Counted from the stretch's first letter, positions 18,182-28,785 are shown. The stretch is DNA of 64,000 bases from Oceaniglobus ichthyenteri (GCF_003057885.1 NZ_QAGK01000003.1:62001-126000), one strand, 5' to 3'. The notes: a model not told the origin generated them from the letters alone. Program-made: numbers and translations.

Positions 18182-18372
18182 TGTTTCCCCCCGCCTGTTT
18201 CACAGAAGTTCCGGCAGATGCGCAGGTTGACAACGCGCCACGCCAGAGCGTCGGGTCAGCGCAGCAGGCAAACATTCACGGTGGCGCACCGCGTGTTCCC
18301 CTGCCACAGTCGACGTATAACCAGTGGCGCACATTGGAACTTACGATTGATCCCAGCGGTTTGGGGGTATGA
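18181..18372 (+). CDS. Small frame repeating the TolA C-terminus (duplicate or remnant)
   Basis: This 63-codon frame starts in the tolA stop (TGATG) and ends 40 bp before tolB. Its last 50 residues align with the TolA end: DNAPRQ with DTAARQ, PLPQSTYNQW with [10 protein letters not shown], and LELTIDPSGL with [10 protein letters not shown]. Synonymous positions differ widely, so it is not a recent copy. The first 13 residues are unrelated. It is either a scar of tolA allele replacement by recombination or an old partial tandem duplication. The TGATG overlap could give real translation, but one small strand of a domain would probably not fold alone. Confidence 0.5.
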   Translation: MFPPACFTEVPADAQVDNAPRQSVGSAQQANIHGGAPRVPLPQSTYNQWRTLELTIDPSGLGV

Positions 18373-18412
18373 CACAGCCCACCGCACCCGATAGGACAGG
18401 ATGAGGATTTAT

Positions 18413-19741
18413 ATGACCCGTTTCCGCCTGCTAACCGCCGCGCTGGCATTGGCTTTGACGCCGTTTGCCGCGCCCGTTTTCGCCCAGGATGGCCCGTTAC
18501 GCATCGATATCACCGAAGGGGTGATTGAACCGCTGCCTTTTGCTGTGCCGGATTTTATAGCCGAAGATGGCGGCGGCGGTGAATATGCCGCGCGTCTGTC
18601 CCGGCTGATTGCCGCCGATCTGGCCGGTACCGGGCTGTTTCGTGAAATCCCCGCCGATGCCTTTATCACCCAAGTCACGCAATTCACCCCATCGGTCGAT
18701 TATGCCAACTGGAAAGCGGTGAATGCCCAGGCTTTGATCACCGGCGCGGTCAGCGCCAGCGCCGATGGCCGCCTGACGGTGAAATTTCGGGTGTTTGATG
18801 TGTTTTCCGAAGCGCAGCTTGGTGAAGGTCTGCAATTTCAGGGCACGACCAATTCCTGGCGGCGTATGGCGCACAAGGTGGCCGATGCGGTGTATTCCCG
18901 GATCACCGGCGAAGGCGGCTATTTCGACAGTCGGGTGGTGTTTGTATCCGAGCAGGGCCCAAAAAATGAACGCAAGAAACGTCTGGCGATCATGGATTTC
19001 GATGGTGCCAATATCCAGTATCTGACCGACAGCAGCTCTCTTGTGCTGGCGCCGCGGTTTTCACCTGCGGGCGAGCGAATTCTTTATACCAGTTACGAAA
19101 CCGGCTTTCCGCAAATTTACCAGCTGGATGTGGGAAGCGTCAGCCGCGTGAAACTGCCGGTGCCTGCCGACAGCATGACATTCGCGCCGCGATATGCGCC
19201 CGATGGGCAAACCGTGGTGTTTTCGGCGGCCCAGGGCGGCAATACCGATATTTACCGTCTTCGCCCCGGGGGGCAGCCCGAACGCCTGACCAATACGCCC
19301 AGCATCGAAACCGCGCCCAGCTATTCGCCGGATGGCAACCAGATCGTATTTGAATCCGACCGGTCCGGCACCCCGCAACTGTATGTCATGGGGGCAAATG
19401 GCGGCGAGGCGTCGCGCATTTCCTTTGGTGCGGGGCGCTATGGCACGCCGGTCTGGTCGCCGCGCGGTGACCTGATTGCCTTCACCAAACAGAATGCCGG
19501 GCGCTTTCACATTGGCGTGATGCGCACCGACGGGTCCGAAGAACGCCTGCTGACAGCATCGTTTCTGGACGAAGGCCCGACATGGGCGCCCAATGGGCGG
19601 GTGTTGATGTTCATGCGCGAATCCCAAGGGTCCGATGGGCAATCCGCGCTCTATTCCGTTGATATATCAGGGCGAAACTTGAAAAAAGTGCCGATTGACG
19701 GGGCAGCATCGGACCCGGCGTGGTCGCCGCTGTTGAAATAG
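18413..19741 (+). CDS. tolB: Tol-Pal system protein TolB
   Basis: The 442-residue periplasmic protein has a signal peptide (about residues 1-25, ending PVFAQ). An N-terminal TolB domain (about 30-165) is followed by a six-bladed beta-propeller with repeated blade motifs such as [34 protein letters not shown] and [11 protein letters not shown]. It binds Pal and is released by TolA. I chose the ATG at 18413 because GAGG is about 7 bases upstream; an in-frame ATG at 18401 would add four residues. Confidence 0.96.
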   Translation: MTRFRLLTAALALALTPFAAPVFAQDGPLRIDITEGVIEPLPFAVPDFIAEDGGGGEYAARLSRLIAADLAGTGLFREIPADAFITQVTQFTPSVDYANWKAVNAQALITGAVSASADGRLTVKFRVFDVFSEAQLGEGLQFQGTTNSWRRMAHKVADAVYSRITGEGGYFDSRVVFVSEQGPKNERKKRLAIMDFDGANIQYLTDSSSLVLAPRFSPAGERILYTSYETGFPQIYQLDVGSVSRVKLPVPADSMTFAPRYAPDGQTVVFSAAQGGNTDIYRLRPGGQPERLTNTPSIETAPSYSPDGNQIVFESDRSGTPQLYVMGANGGEASRISFGAGRYGTPVWSPRGDLIAFTKQNAGRFHIGVMRTDGSEERLLTASFLDEGPTWAPNGRVLMFMRESQGSDGQSALYSVDISGRNLKKVPIDGAASDPAWSPLLK

Positions 19742-19743
19742 GG

Positions 19744-19755
19744 CGCCAATTGGCG
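19744..19755. repeat. 12-bp palindrome in the tolB-pal gap
   Basis: CGCCAATTGGCG at 19744-19755 is a perfect palindrome just after the tolB stop. The tolB-pal gap is 139 bp, the longest inside the Tol cluster, and could hold a separate pal promoter. No T run follows, so it is not a clear terminator. Confidence 0.3.
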
Positions 19756-19880
19756 GCGGTTTGCGCAAATCTGCCTGTAAATCGTCGGTTTTACCATCAG
19801 ACGGCACGTCGCCGTTTCCAAACACGAAACACAGTGCTAGAATCCCGGGAAACGGGCAGAGGCCAGAACAGGATACTACA

Positions 19881-20420
19881 ATGAAAAAAATCGGCACCGC
19901 GCTGCTGCTTATGATCGCAATGACCGCTTGCACCAACGCTGACAGGTTCGGCGGCGGTGCCGGGGGCATGGGCGGCGGCCCGAATGACGGCTTTGGCAGT
20001 TCAGGGCCATTGGGCAGTGAAACCATCGGCCAAGGCAGTCTGGACCCCAGTTCGCCAATGTATTTTCAACAGACCGTGGGTGACCGGGTGCTGTTTACAA
20101 TCGACACCTCAACCCTGACCGATGATGGCCGCGCCACCTTGGCCGGACAGGCCCTGTGGCTGACCCGCAATCCCGAATACACAGCCATCATCGAAGGCCA
20201 CGCCGACGAGCAGGGCACGCGCGAATACAACCTGGCCCTGGGCGCGCGCCGCGCGTCTGCCGCGCGTGATTATCTGGTGTCCCAAGGCGTCAGTGCCAGC
20301 CGGTTGCGGACCGTGACATATGGCAAGGAACGGCCAATCGAAGTCTGCTCCTCCGAAGCGTGCTATGCGAAAAACCGCCGCGCCGTGACGGTGATTGCCG
20401 CGGGCGGGGCGCTGTCATAA
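19881..20420 (+). CDS. pal: Peptidoglycan-associated lipoprotein Pal
   Basis: The 179-residue outer-membrane lipoprotein has a signal peptide ending in the lipobox IAMTAC (Cys at residue 17). A Gly-rich linker is followed by an OmpA-like peptidoglycan-binding domain from about residue 65. The binding signature TAIIEGHADEQGTREYNLAL is near 103-122, with the diagnostic Asp and Arg residues. It anchors the outer membrane to peptidoglycan and interacts with TolB and TolA. The start at 19881 (MKKIG) gives a proper signal peptide. Confidence 0.96.
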   Translation: MKKIGTALLLMIAMTACTNADRFGGGAGGMGGGPNDGFGSSGPLGSETIGQGSLDPSSPMYFQQTVGDRVLFTIDTSTLTDDGRATLAGQALWLTRNPEYTAIIEGHADEQGTREYNLALGARRASAARDYLVSQGVSASRLRTVTYGKERPIEVCSSEACYAKNRRAVTVIAAGGALS

Positions 20421-20422
20421 CC

Positions 20423-21250
20423 ATGAACCGTTCCCTTCTTCTTTCCGGTGCTTTGGTCTTGGCGATGGCGCTGCCGATTGGCGCACAGGCACAGGCACAG
20501 GATACCACACTGGCCGATATCCGGCAGGAATTGTCGATCCTGTTGGTCGAGGTGCAAAAACTGCGCCGTGAATTATCGACCACCGGCACGCCGGGCGTCG
20601 ATCTGTCCAACACGTCGGCGCTGCAACGCATCGACACCATGGAGGCCGAGCTGAGCCGCCTGACCGGATTGACCGAACGTCTGGAAAACCGGGTCAATCA
20701 GGTGGTGGCCGATGGCACCAACCGCATTGGCGATCTGCAGTTTCGGGTTTGCGAACTGGAACCGGGATGTGACATTGGTGCATTAGAAACCACCGCGCCC
20801 CTGGGCGGCGAAGCGGCCCCCCGTGCGGCGCCGCCCCGCCCCGCAGAGACAGGCAACACCGAATTGGCCATGGGCGAAAAGACGGATTTTGATCGGGCCC
20901 GGGCGGTGCTCGATCAAGGTGACTTTCGCACCGCCGCTGACCTCTTTGCGACCTTTTCCCAGACCTACACCGCCGGCGCGCTGACATCGCAGGCGCATTA
21001 TTACCGGGGTGAGGCGCTGTCGTCGCTCGGCGAAAACGAACAGGCCGCGCGCGCCTATCTTGAATCGTTTTCCGGTGCACCGGCAGGTGAAAAAGCGCCC
21101 GATGCCCTGTTGAAGCTGGGTTTGAAACTGGGCCAGTTGGGCCAACCCAGCGATGCCTGCGCCATTCTGGCCGAAGTCACCGACCGGTTCCCTGAAACCA
21201 CAGCCAGCCTTGAGGCACAGACCGCACGGGCCGGGTTGGCGTGTGGATAA
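20423..21250 (+). CDS. cpoB: Cell division coordinator CpoB (YbgF)
   Basis: The 275-residue periplasmic protein has a signal peptide (about residues 1-24), an N-terminal coiled coil (about 30-95, the trimerisation part) and a Pro-rich linker. A TPR-like domain runs from about 155 to the end (FDRARAVLDQGDFRTAADLF). CpoB links Tol energy use to septal peptidoglycan synthesis in E. coli. It begins 3 bp after pal and overlaps tilS by 10 bp. Confidence 0.93.
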   Translation: MNRSLLLSGALVLAMALPIGAQAQAQDTTLADIRQELSILLVEVQKLRRELSTTGTPGVDLSNTSALQRIDTMEAELSRLTGLTERLENRVNQVVADGTNRIGDLQFRVCELEPGCDIGALETTAPLGGEAAPRAAPPRPAETGNTELAMGEKTDFDRARAVLDQGDFRTAADLFATFSQTYTAGALTSQAHYYRGEALSSLGENEQAARAYLESFSGAPAGEKAPDALLKLGLKLGQLGQPSDACAILAEVTDRFPETTASLEAQTARAGLACG

Positions 21251-22482
21251 GCGGCGCGGCTGACAATCTGATCGACGCGGCGCAACGCCCCTTTGATCCG
21301 GCCCTGCCCGTGGGCGTGGCGGTTTCCGGTGGTGGCGATTCCATGGCGCTGTTGCATCTGTTAAGCCGGTCCAATCTGCACCTGCACGCCGTAACGGTTG
21401 ATCATGGCCTGCGCGACGCCGCGCGCGACGAGGCGGCGATGGTTGCACGGTTTTGTGCCGCCCACGATATCCCCCACGATACATTGCATTGGCAGGGGCG
21501 CGATGCATCGGGCAACCTGATGGACCAAGCCCGGCGCGCACGCTACGGGTTGATGTCGGATTGGGCGCGGGAATTGGGCATTGGTCAGATCGCCCTTGCC
21601 CACCACGGCGATGATGTGGCCGAAACCTTTGTGATGCGGCTGGCGCGGCGGGCGGGGGTTGATGGGCTGGCGGCGATGACGCCTGATTTTGTCTGGGGGG
21701 ATGTGCGATTTTGCCGCCCATTGTTGGGCCAGTCGCGCGCCGATCTGCACAGCTATCTTCACCGGCAGAACCTGCCTTATGTCGATGACCCCACCAATAG
21801 CGATCCGGCCCATGAACGTGCCCGGGTGCGCGGCGCCTTGGCCAACCTGGCCGATCATGGTCTATCGGTTGATATTTTACGCAATGCGGCGCAAAACCTG
21901 GCCGAGGCGCGCACTGCCTTGCGGTTTTCCGCCCATCACTTTGCCCGGGGAACCGTGACCCAACAGGACGGTGATCTTTTGATCGATGCGGTGGGGTTTT
22001 CGGCGCTGCCCCGGGAAATCCGACGCCGCATCGCCACCGCGGCGCAATGTTGGCTGAATGGGGCCGACTATGCCCGGCGGCGCGCCAAACAAGACACGTT
22101 TCTGGAGGCAATCAGGACCGGCCGCCAAACCACATTGGCGGGGTGTCTGATGTTGGCCAGGGGGGAAACCCGCCGGATAACCCGCGAATATGCGGCGGTT
22201 CAGCATTTGAAGACCGCCACAGACGCGCTGTGGGATGGGCGCTGGGTGCTGCGCGGTCCTCACGCCCACGATCTGCACATTGCGCCACTTGGCCCGTTGG
22301 GTTTGCCCCGGTGTGACACGTGGCGCGACCGCCCCTTGCCCCGGGCCAGCCTGCTGGCCAGTCCGGCGATCTGGCGCGGGAGCGCCCTGGTTGCCGCGCC
22401 CCTTGCCGGGTTTGGCGATGAGTGGTCTGCATGTCTGGCAAAACCCCGCGACGATTTCGCCGGATTCTTGTTATCGCATTGA
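21241..22482 (+). CDS. tilS: tRNA(Ile)-lysidine synthase TilS
   Basis: The 413-residue enzyme modifies C34 of the CAU-anticodon tRNA-Ile to lysidine with ATP, and is essential for AUA decoding. The N-type ATP pyrophosphatase loop is at about residues 27-34 (AVSGGGDS). AHHGDDVAETFVMRLARRAG near 120 is the family's second signature. The C-terminal part is shorter than in E. coli. Start is GTG at 21241 inside the end of cpoB, so translation is probably coupled. Confidence 0.94.
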   Translation: MWISGAADNLIDAAQRPFDPALPVGVAVSGGGDSMALLHLLSRSNLHLHAVTVDHGLRDAARDEAAMVARFCAAHDIPHDTLHWQGRDASGNLMDQARRARYGLMSDWARELGIGQIALAHHGDDVAETFVMRLARRAGVDGLAAMTPDFVWGDVRFCRPLLGQSRADLHSYLHRQNLPYVDDPTNSDPAHERARVRGALANLADHGLSVDILRNAAQNLAEARTALRFSAHHFARGTVTQQDGDLLIDAVGFSALPREIRRRIATAAQCWLNGADYARRRAKQDTFLEAIRTGRQTTLAGCLMLARGETRRITREYAAVQHLKTATDALWDGRWVLRGPHAHDLHIAPLGPLGLPRCDTWRDRPLPRASLLASPAIWRGSALVAAPLAGFGDEWSACLAKPRDDFAGFLLSH

Positions 22483-22557
22483 ACAAATCATCATGATCTC
22501 TATCTTAGAGACAACCGCCGTGATCCGGCGCAACAGATTTCTGTCAGGAGAGAACCT

Positions 22558-24477
22558 TTGGGGAACGCGCGAAACTTGGCCTTCTGGGCCGTTCTGATCC
22601 TTCTGGTCGTGGCATTGTTCAACCTGTTTTCAGGTGGCCAGTCGTCGATCAATTCACGCTCGATCAGCTATTCTGAATTTGTCGAAGCGGTGGACAGCGG
22701 CAATGTTTCGGCCGTGACCCTGGATGGTGAGCGGGTGATGTTCCGTGGTGCCGACGGCAGCGATTATGTCACGATTCGCCCCGATACCGGCGATGCATTG
22801 ACCCAGCGGTTGATCGATAAAAACGTCACCGTGAACGCCAAGCCACAGGAACAAAGCGGTTTCACCACCATTTTGATGACGTTCCTGCCGTTCCTTCTGC
22901 TGATCGGGGTGTGGATTTATTTCATGAACCGGATGCAGGGCGGCGGCAAAGGCGGTGCCATGGGATTTGGCAAATCACGTGCCAAATTGCTGACCGAAAA
23001 ATCGGGCCGGGTGACATTTGATGATGTCGCCGGCATTGATGAAGCCAAAGAAGAGCTTGAGGAAATCGTTGAATTTCTGCGCAATCCGCAGAAATTTTCC
23101 CGCTTGGGCGGTAAAATCCCCAAGGGTGCGTTGCTTGTCGGCCCTCCGGGCACGGGTAAGACCCTGCTGGCACGCGCCATCGCCGGTGAAGCGGGCGTGC
23201 CGTTTTTCACCATTTCGGGTTCGGATTTTGTGGAAATGTTTGTGGGTGTCGGCGCATCGCGTGTGCGCGACATGTTCGAACAGGCCAAGAAGAACGCCCC
23301 CTGTATCGTGTTCATCGATGAAATCGATGCCGTAGGCCGGTCGCGCGGTGTGGGCTATGGCGGCGGCAATGATGAACGTGAGCAGACGCTGAACCAGCTT
23401 TTGGTTGAAATGGACGGGTTCGAGGCCAACGAAGGCATCATCATCGTTGCCGCGACCAACCGCCCCGATGTGTTGGACCCGGCCCTTTTGCGCCCTGGCC
23501 GGTTTGACCGGCAGGTTCAGGTGCCCAACCCCGATATCAAAGGCCGTGAAAAAATTCTTGGCGTGCATGCGCGCAAGGTGCCGCTGGGCCCGGATGTGGA
23601 TCTGCGAATCATTGCCCGTGGCTGCCCCGGCTTTTCCGGTGCCGATCTGGCCAACCTGGTGAACGAGGCGGCCCTGACCGCCGCGCGTGTGGGCCGCCGT
23701 TTTGTGGTGATGGAAGATTTCGAAAACGCCAAGGACAAGGTGATGATGGGGGCCGAGCGGCGTTCCATGGTCATGTCCGAAGACGAAAAGAAACTGACCG
23801 CCTATCACGAGGCAGGCCATGCCATTGTCGGTTTGAACGTGCCGCAACATGACCCGATCCACAAGGCCACGATCATTCCGCGCGGGCGCGCCTTGGGTCT
23901 GGTTCTGTCTTTGCCTGAGCGTGATCAGTTGTCGGTGTCCTGGACAAAATACACCAGCAAGATCGCCATGGCGATGGGCGGGCGTGTGGCCGAAGAATTG
24001 GTGTTTGGCAAAGAAAACGTCACCTCGGGCGCGGCCTCTGATATTCAACAGGTCAGCAAGATTGCCCGCGCCATGGTCACCCAGTTCGGATATTCCGAGG
24101 AATTGGGATATGTCGATTACGCCAACGAACAACAGTCGCATCTGGGGTCGTATGGTGGCGGCACGAACCATTCGGCCGAATATCAGCGGATCATTGACGA
24201 AAAGGTGAAAGAGATCATCGACACCGGTTATGAAACCGCAAAACGGATTCTGACCGAAAAGCGTGATGATCTTGAACGTCTGGCCCAAGGGTTGTTGGAA
24301 TATGAAACCCTGACCGGCGCCGAAATCATGAAGGTGGTGAATGGCGAGCCGTTGAACCGCGGCGATGACAACGACAACCGCCCCGATCAGGGCAATACGC
24401 CGTCGCTGACCGCTGTTCCAAAAACCAAGAAACCAAAATCCCCCGATACAGGGTTAGAGCCTGAACCCTCTGCCTGA
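22558..24477 (+). CDS. ftsH: ATP-dependent zinc metalloprotease FtsH
   Basis: The 639-residue membrane-anchored AAA protease degrades misfolded membrane proteins and regulators. Parts in order: membrane helices near residues 6-24 and 103-122; an intervening periplasmic domain; the AAA module with Walker A GPPGTGKT near 196-203, Walker [10 protein letters not shown] near 250 and the second region of homology near 300-315; and the zinc protease motif HEAGH near 418. It starts with TTG at 22558 after CAGGAGAG, as is usual in related genomes. A Rho-independent terminator follows. Confidence 0.97.
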   Translation: MGNARNLAFWAVLILLVVALFNLFSGGQSSINSRSISYSEFVEAVDSGNVSAVTLDGERVMFRGADGSDYVTIRPDTGDALTQRLIDKNVTVNAKPQEQSGFTTILMTFLPFLLLIGVWIYFMNRMQGGGKGGAMGFGKSRAKLLTEKSGRVTFDDVAGIDEAKEELEEIVEFLRNPQKFSRLGGKIPKGALLVGPPGTGKTLLARAIAGEAGVPFFTISGSDFVEMFVGVGASRVRDMFEQAKKNAPCIVFIDEIDAVGRSRGVGYGGGNDEREQTLNQLLVEMDGFEANEGIIIVAATNRPDVLDPALLRPGRFDRQVQVPNPDIKGREKILGVHARKVPLGPDVDLRIIARGCPGFSGADLANLVNEAALTAARVGRRFVVMEDFENAKDKVMMGAERRSMVMSEDEKKLTAYHEAGHAIVGLNVPQHDPIHKATIIPRGRALGLVLSLPERDQLSVSWTKYTSKIAMAMGGRVAEELVFGKENVTSGAASDIQQVSKIARAMVTQFGYSEELGYVDYANEQQSHLGSYGGGTNHSAEYQRIIDEKVKEIIDTGYETAKRILTEKRDDLERLAQGLLEYETLTGAEIMKVVNGEPLNRGDDNDNRPDQGNTPSLTAVPKTKKPKSPDTGLEPEPSA

Positions 24478-24500
24478 GCGTCGGGCAAAATAAGATTGCA

Positions 24501-24533
24501 AATCCCGGGTGCCGACAGGTTTCCGGGATTTTT
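24501..24533 (+). terminator. Rho-independent terminator after ftsH
   Basis: AATCCCGG at 24501-24508 pairs with CCGGGATT at 24523-24530 around a 14-base loop, followed directly by a T run. It lies 23 bp after the ftsH stop and closes the Tol-tilS-ftsH series. Confidence 0.75.
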
Positions 24534-24562
24534 GTTTGCGGCCTCTGATCGAAAGCGAAGCC

Positions 24563-25144
24563 ATGCCAGCCCTGATCGCAACCCGTTATATCGGCACCAT
24601 AAAATGGTTGGGCTTTGTCCCGCACCGCGACGGCGCCGAAATCGTAACCCGGAAACTTGAGCAAATGCCGCTGACTTGGGGCGGATATGCCCCAGATTGT
24701 CACAGTGGCGAAAATCGCCCGTCCTGTTCGCGCGTGTTGGCCCAGTACAAACGCAACACTGAAATTCGCAACACCCGGCAAATCTCGATCGTCAGTGATG
24801 AAGAATTGGCGCAGATTGCCGCAAAGCTGAGCTTGGATCGGATTGATCCGGCTTGGGTGGGGGCGTCAGTGGTGGTGAAGGGGATTCCCGATTTCACCCA
24901 TATTCCGCCCTCTGCCCGGCTTCAGGCCGAAAATGGCACAACGTTGACCGTTGATATGTTGAACCAACCCTGTCTGTTCCCCGCCAAAACCATTGATATG
25001 GCGCACCCCGGTCAGGGCAAGGGGTTCAAGACAGCGGCCAAGGGAAAACGCGGTGTGACCGCGTGGGTGGAACGGCCCGGCACCTTGCGCGTGGGTGATC
25101 GGCTGGCATTGCATATTCCGGGGCAACGGGGCTGGACCCCCTGA
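24563..25144 (+). CDS. MOSC domain-containing protein
   Basis: This 193-residue protein resembles the MOSC domain of molybdenum-cofactor sulfurases and YiiM-like proteins. Key regions are SCSRVLAQYKRNTEIRNTRQ in the first half, the central MLNQPCLFPAKTI with a cysteine near residue 138, and FKTAAKGKRGVTAWVERPGT near 155-174. MOSC proteins bind the molybdenum cofactor or carry sulfur. The substrate here is unknown. ATG at 24563 follows GCGAAG and starts within 33 bp of the ftsH terminator. Confidence 0.8.
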   Translation: MPALIATRYIGTIKWLGFVPHRDGAEIVTRKLEQMPLTWGGYAPDCHSGENRPSCSRVLAQYKRNTEIRNTRQISIVSDEELAQIAAKLSLDRIDPAWVGASVVVKGIPDFTHIPPSARLQAENGTTLTVDMLNQPCLFPAKTIDMAHPGQGKGFKTAAKGKRGVTAWVERPGTLRVGDRLALHIPGQRGWTP

Positions 25145-25148
25145 AACA

Positions 25149-25172
25149 GAAAAAACCGGGCGAGGGGCCCGG
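25149..25172 (-). terminator. Rho-independent terminator, minus strand
   Basis: CCGGGC at 25156-25161 pairs with GCCCGG at 25167-25172 around a 5-base loop. On the minus strand the hairpin is followed by six to seven T residues (25149-25155). It lies 29 bp past the stop of the putative 24-residue minus-strand peptide. On the plus strand a weaker T tract follows, so it may also end the MOSC gene. Confidence 0.7.
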
Positions 25173-25200
25173 CCTTTTCCAACCTTTAGAGAGTGAGTGC

Positions 25201-25275
25201 TTACACCAACGCGAGGGCGGCTAAAGCAAGACCTGTAAACAGGCCGCCATGAATGGCAAGTGTTACGGTACGCAT
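25201..25275 (-). CDS. Putative 24-residue hydrophobic peptide
   Basis: The frame encodes 24 residues beginning MRTVTLAIHGGLF and ending LALAALALV, a single hydrophobic stretch long enough for one membrane helix. AAGGA lies about 9 bases before the ATG at 25275. A strong Rho-independent terminator lies 29 bp downstream on the same strand. It has its own 203-bp upstream gap before fhs. These three signs together suggest a real small gene rather than chance. Alternatives are a short non-coding RNA ending at the same terminator. Confidence 0.5.
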   Translation of the reverse strand: MRTVTLAIHGGLFTGLALAALALV

Positions 25276-25478
25276 TTGATTTATTCCTTACTGTTGTCTA
25301 ACCAACCCGCCATGGCCATTCTGGTTCCCGTCGCCCGAAAAAGTTTCCGATCAACCACATATCTTCTGTACAAACGGCGATTTCACTGGCCCAAAGGTCG
25401 TAATCCCCCTCACGCTTGGGGGGCGCGCCGGGCTATGACGGGCGCATTGGACCACGCAGGGAAAAGGGACCACCGATC

Positions 25479-27155
25479 ATGAGCCACAAGACAGATATCG
25501 AAATCGCCCGCGATGCCAAGAAACGCCCGATACAAGAGATCGGCGCGAAATTGGGCATTTCGGCGGATGATCTGCTGCCCTATGGCCATGACAAAGCCAA
25601 GATCAGTCAGGATTTCATAACTTCGGTGCAGGGGCGCAAGAACGGCAAGCTGATTCTCGTCACTGCGATCAACCCGACCCCCGCTGGCGAAGGCAAAACC
25701 ACCACAACCGTTGGTTTGGGCGATGGTCTGAACGCCATCGGCAAGAATGCGGCGGTATGTATCCGCGAGGCATCGCTTGGCCCGAATTTCGGGATGAAGG
25801 GCGGCGCGGCGGGCGGCGGGTATGCCCAGATCGTTCCGATGGAAGAGATGAACCTGCACTTTACCGGTGATTTTCATGCGATCACCAGTGCGCATAATCT
25901 GTTGTCAGCGATGATCGACAATTCGATTTACTGGGGCAACCCATTGGAAATCGACGCGCGGCGCGTCGTCTGGCGGCGGGTTCTGGATATGAACGATCGC
26001 GCCTTGCGCCAGATCACCGCGTCTTTGGGCGGGGTGGCAAACGGGTTTCCCCGTGAAACGGGGTTTGATATTACCGTCGCCTCCGAAGTGATGGCCATTC
26101 TGTGTCTGGCCAAGGATCTGAAAGATCTGGAAAAGCGTCTGGGCGATATGATCGTTGCCTATACCCGCGAGAAAAAACCGATCTATTGCCGCGATATTCA
26201 GGCCGATGGGGCCATGACCGTGTTGTTGAAAGACGCGATGCAACCCAATCTGGTACAGACGTTGGAGAATAACCCGGCCTTCGTACATGGCGGACCGTTT
26301 GCCAATATCGCCCATGGGTGCAATTCGGTCATCGCCACCACGACCGCGCTGAAACTGGCCGATTATGTGGTGACAGAGGCCGGATTTGGCGCCGATCTGG
26401 GGGCCGAGAAATTCCTCAACATCAAATGTCGCAAGGCCGGTTTAACCCCGTCTGCGGTGGTTCTGGTGGCCACCGTGCGCGCGATGAAGATGAACGGCGG
26501 CGTGGCCAAGGCCGATTTGGGGGCCGAAAACGTTGATGCGGTCAAGGGTGGCTGTGCCAATCTGGGGCGTCATATCGAAAACATCAAATCCTTTGGCGTG
26601 CCGGTGGTGGTGGCGATCAACCATTTTGTCACAGACACCGATGCCGAGGTACAGGCGGTAAAGGATTACGTCGCCACCCAAGGGTCCGAGGCGATTTTGT
26701 GCCAGCATTGGGCCAAGGGCGGCGAGGGTACCCGCGAACTGGCGACGCGAATTGCAGAAATTGCCGATGCGGATCAGGTTGATTTTTCCCATACCTACGC
26801 CGATGATCTGTCTCTGGCTGACAAAATCGAAACCATCGCGACCAAGATTTATCGCGCCGACGGGGTGGTGATGGATCAAAAAATCCGCAACCAGTTGAAA
26901 GAATGGGAGGAACAGGGATATGGCCATTTGCCGGTGTGCATGGCCAAAACCCAATACAGTTTCACCACCGACCCCGAAGCGCGCGGCGCGCCCACAGGTT
27001 TCACCATTCCGGTGCGCGAAGTGCGCCTGTCGGCAGGGGCCGGGTTTGTCGTGGCGATCTGCGGAGAGATCATGACCATGCCGGGCCTGCCCCGGGTGCC
27101 CTCGGCCAATTCCATACGCCTGAATGACGCGGGCCAGATCGAAGGGCTTTTTTAA
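25479..27155 (+). CDS. fhs: Formate-tetrahydrofolate ligase
   Basis: The 558-residue enzyme joins formate to tetrahydrofolate with ATP, giving 10-formyl-THF. The ATP-binding motif [14 protein letters not shown] is at about residues 66-79. The family block [20 protein letters not shown] is near 97-116. Length and motifs are normal. ATG at 25479 ([10 protein letters not shown]) follows a GGGA-type site. It forms a one-carbon pair with folD, 44 bp downstream. Confidence 0.97.
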   Translation: MSHKTDIEIARDAKKRPIQEIGAKLGISADDLLPYGHDKAKISQDFITSVQGRKNGKLILVTAINPTPAGEGKTTTTVGLGDGLNAIGKNAAVCIREASLGPNFGMKGGAAGGGYAQIVPMEEMNLHFTGDFHAITSAHNLLSAMIDNSIYWGNPLEIDARRVVWRRVLDMNDRALRQITASLGGVANGFPRETGFDITVASEVMAILCLAKDLKDLEKRLGDMIVAYTREKKPIYCRDIQADGAMTVLLKDAMQPNLVQTLENNPAFVHGGPFANIAHGCNSVIATTTALKLADYVVTEAGFGADLGAEKFLNIKCRKAGLTPSAVVLVATVRAMKMNGGVAKADLGAENVDAVKGGCANLGRHIENIKSFGVPVVVAINHFVTDTDAEVQAVKDYVATQGSEAILCQHWAKGGEGTRELATRIAEIADADQVDFSHTYADDLSLADKIETIATKIYRADGVVMDQKIRNQLKEWEEQGYGHLPVCMAKTQYSFTTDPEARGAPTGFTIPVREVRLSAGAGFVVAICGEIMTMPGLPRVPSANSIRLNDAGQIEGLF

Positions 27156-27199
27156 GCGTCGTCCGTAAAATTCACGAAACAGACAGGGGCAAGATTGCC

Positions 27200-28090
27200 A
27201 TGACAGCCAAGATCATTGATGGAAAAGCATTCGCCGCCACGGTACGCGCCAAGGTCGCAACCCATGTCACCCGGTTGAAACAGGATCACGGCGTCACGCC
27301 GGGTTTGGCCGTTGTGTTGGTGGGCGATGATCCGGCATCGCAAATCTATGTCCGATCAAAGGGGAAAATGACCGCCGAGGTGGGCATGGCCAGTTTCGAA
27401 CATCGCCTTGACGCCGAAACATCCGAGGCCGATCTGTTGGCCTTGATTGAAAAGTTGAACGCTGACAGCGCGGTGCATGGGATTTTGGTACAACTGCCTC
27501 TGCCCGATCATTTGAATTCTGATCTGGTGATCAACGCGATCAATCCGGCCAAAGATGTGGACGGGTTTCATATCTCGAACGTTGGCCTGTTGGGCACCGG
27601 GCAGAAATCCATGGTGCCCTGCACACCTTTGGGCGCGCTGATGATGCTGCGCGATCATTTGGGCAATTTGGCAGGGCTTGAGGCGGTGGTGATTGGCCGC
27701 TCCAACATCGTGGGCAAACCCATGGCCCAACTTTTGTTGAACGACAGTTGCACCGTCACCATTTGCCACAGCAAAACCAATGATTTGCAGGCGGTTGTGC
27801 GGCGCGCCGATATTGTGATTGCCGCCGTGGGCCGCCCGGAAATGGTGCCGGGCGATTGGATCAAACCGGGGGCGACGGTGATTGATGTGGGGATCAACCG
27901 GGTGCCGAATGGCGAAAAAACCAAACTGGTGGGTGATTGCGATTTCGCCTCCTGTGTTGAGGTGGCGGGCGCGATCACGCCGGTGCCCGGCGGCGTTGGC
28001 CCAATGACCATCGCCTGTCTTTTGGCCAATACCGTCACCGCCTGTTGTCGCGCCAATGGCTGGGCCGAACCCCAAGGGCTGACCGCCTAA
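27200..28090 (+). CDS. folD: Methylene-THF dehydrogenase/methenyl-THF cyclohydrolase FolD
   Basis: The 296-residue bifunctional enzyme interconverts 5,10-methylene-, methenyl- and 10-formyl-THF with NADP. Active-site Tyr and Lys lie in IYVRSKGKM near residues 50-58. The signature [16 protein letters not shown] is near 165-180 and [15 protein letters not shown] near 262-276. With fhs it gives a route between formate and methylene-THF. The stop overlaps that of the convergent pdeM gene by about 3 bp. Confidence 0.96.
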   Translation: MTAKIIDGKAFAATVRAKVATHVTRLKQDHGVTPGLAVVLVGDDPASQIYVRSKGKMTAEVGMASFEHRLDAETSEADLLALIEKLNADSAVHGILVQLPLPDHLNSDLVINAINPAKDVDGFHISNVGLLGTGQKSMVPCTPLGALMMLRDHLGNLAGLEAVVIGRSNIVGKPMAQLLLNDSCTVTICHSKTNDLQAVVRRADIVIAAVGRPEMVPGDWIKPGATVIDVGINRVPNGEKTKLVGDCDFASCVEVAGAITPVPGGVGPMTIACLLANTVTACCRANGWAEPQGLTA

Positions 28091-28761
28091 CCGGTTTTCT
28101 TGCGCCGATCCATCGGAAATGCGTGGGCCTTGGGGCCGGTGATCACGGCAATCGCCCCCGGCGCCATCAGGGTGTTTAGGGCCGGATCGTTACAGCGCAA
28201 TCCGCCGGTATAGGTGCCAAAAGCGGGCATGATCACCCGTGTGCGATCAATCAGAAAACAGGGGCGCGAAATGTGGTGCCCTTTAAGGGGCAAGGTTACT
28301 TTGGGGTGATAATGCCCCGAAATCTCGCCGCGTGTCGGTGTTGCGATATGGCGAAACACCAACGGCCCGGCATTAAACTGCGCCAGATGGTGCCCGGCCA
28401 GATCGACCGCGCCGGGATCGTGGTTCCCTTCGATCCAGACCCAACTGCGCCCGGCCATCAGCCGCGCCAGCCCTGCCCGATCACCCTGTGTCATGGCCAA
28501 ACCCGCGGCCAGATCATCAAAACTGTCGCCCAGACAGATAACTGTTTCAGGGTTCAACAGGCTGATTTCCTGTTCCAACCGCATCAACGTGTCGTGCGTT
28601 TCATAGGGGGGCAGCATCGTGCCACCGCGCCGCGCGATCCGTTCCGATTTCCCCAAATGCAGATCGGACACGCACAAAAGATTGCGCGCGGGCCAGTGCA
28701 ACGTGCCGCTGGGCCGGGCGATCAGCGTGGTATCGCAAAAGTTGAAGGTATGGCCGTTCAT
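28087..28761 (-). CDS. pdeM: Ligase-associated DNA damage response endonuclease PdeM
   Basis: The 224-residue calcineurin-like phosphoesterase has metal motifs [10 protein letters not shown] near residues 32-41, CLGDSFDD near 75-82, EGNHDPG near 112-118 and SGHYHPK near 148-154. PdeM is part of a set with an Lhr-type helicase, an exonuclease and an ATP-dependent DNA ligase. It lies 24 bp after the helicase gene and is surely co-transcribed with it. The ligase and exonuclease are not next to it. Confidence 0.9.
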   Translation of the reverse strand: MNGHTFNFCDTTLIARPSGTLHWPARNLLCVSDLHLGKSERIARRGGTMLPPYETHDTLMRLEQEISLLNPETVICLGDSFDDLAAGLAMTQGDRAGLARLMAGRSWVWIEGNHDPGAVDLAGHHLAQFNAGPLVFRHIATPTRGEISGHYHPKVTLPLKGHHISRPCFLIDRTRVIMPAFGTYTGGLRCNDPALNTLMAPGAIAVITGPKAHAFPMDRRKKTG

Positions 28762-28785
28762 TTTTTGTTCTTGCCGTGAAACACA

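Noticed and set aside
22975-24288. A 437-codon minus-strand frame opposite ftsH
   Set aside because: It is a shadow of ftsH in GC-rich DNA, rich in His and Gln, with no recognisable domain.
25249-25482. A 77-codon plus-strand frame before fhs
   Set aside because: It overlaps the better-supported minus-strand small peptide and the fhs start, and has a random composition.
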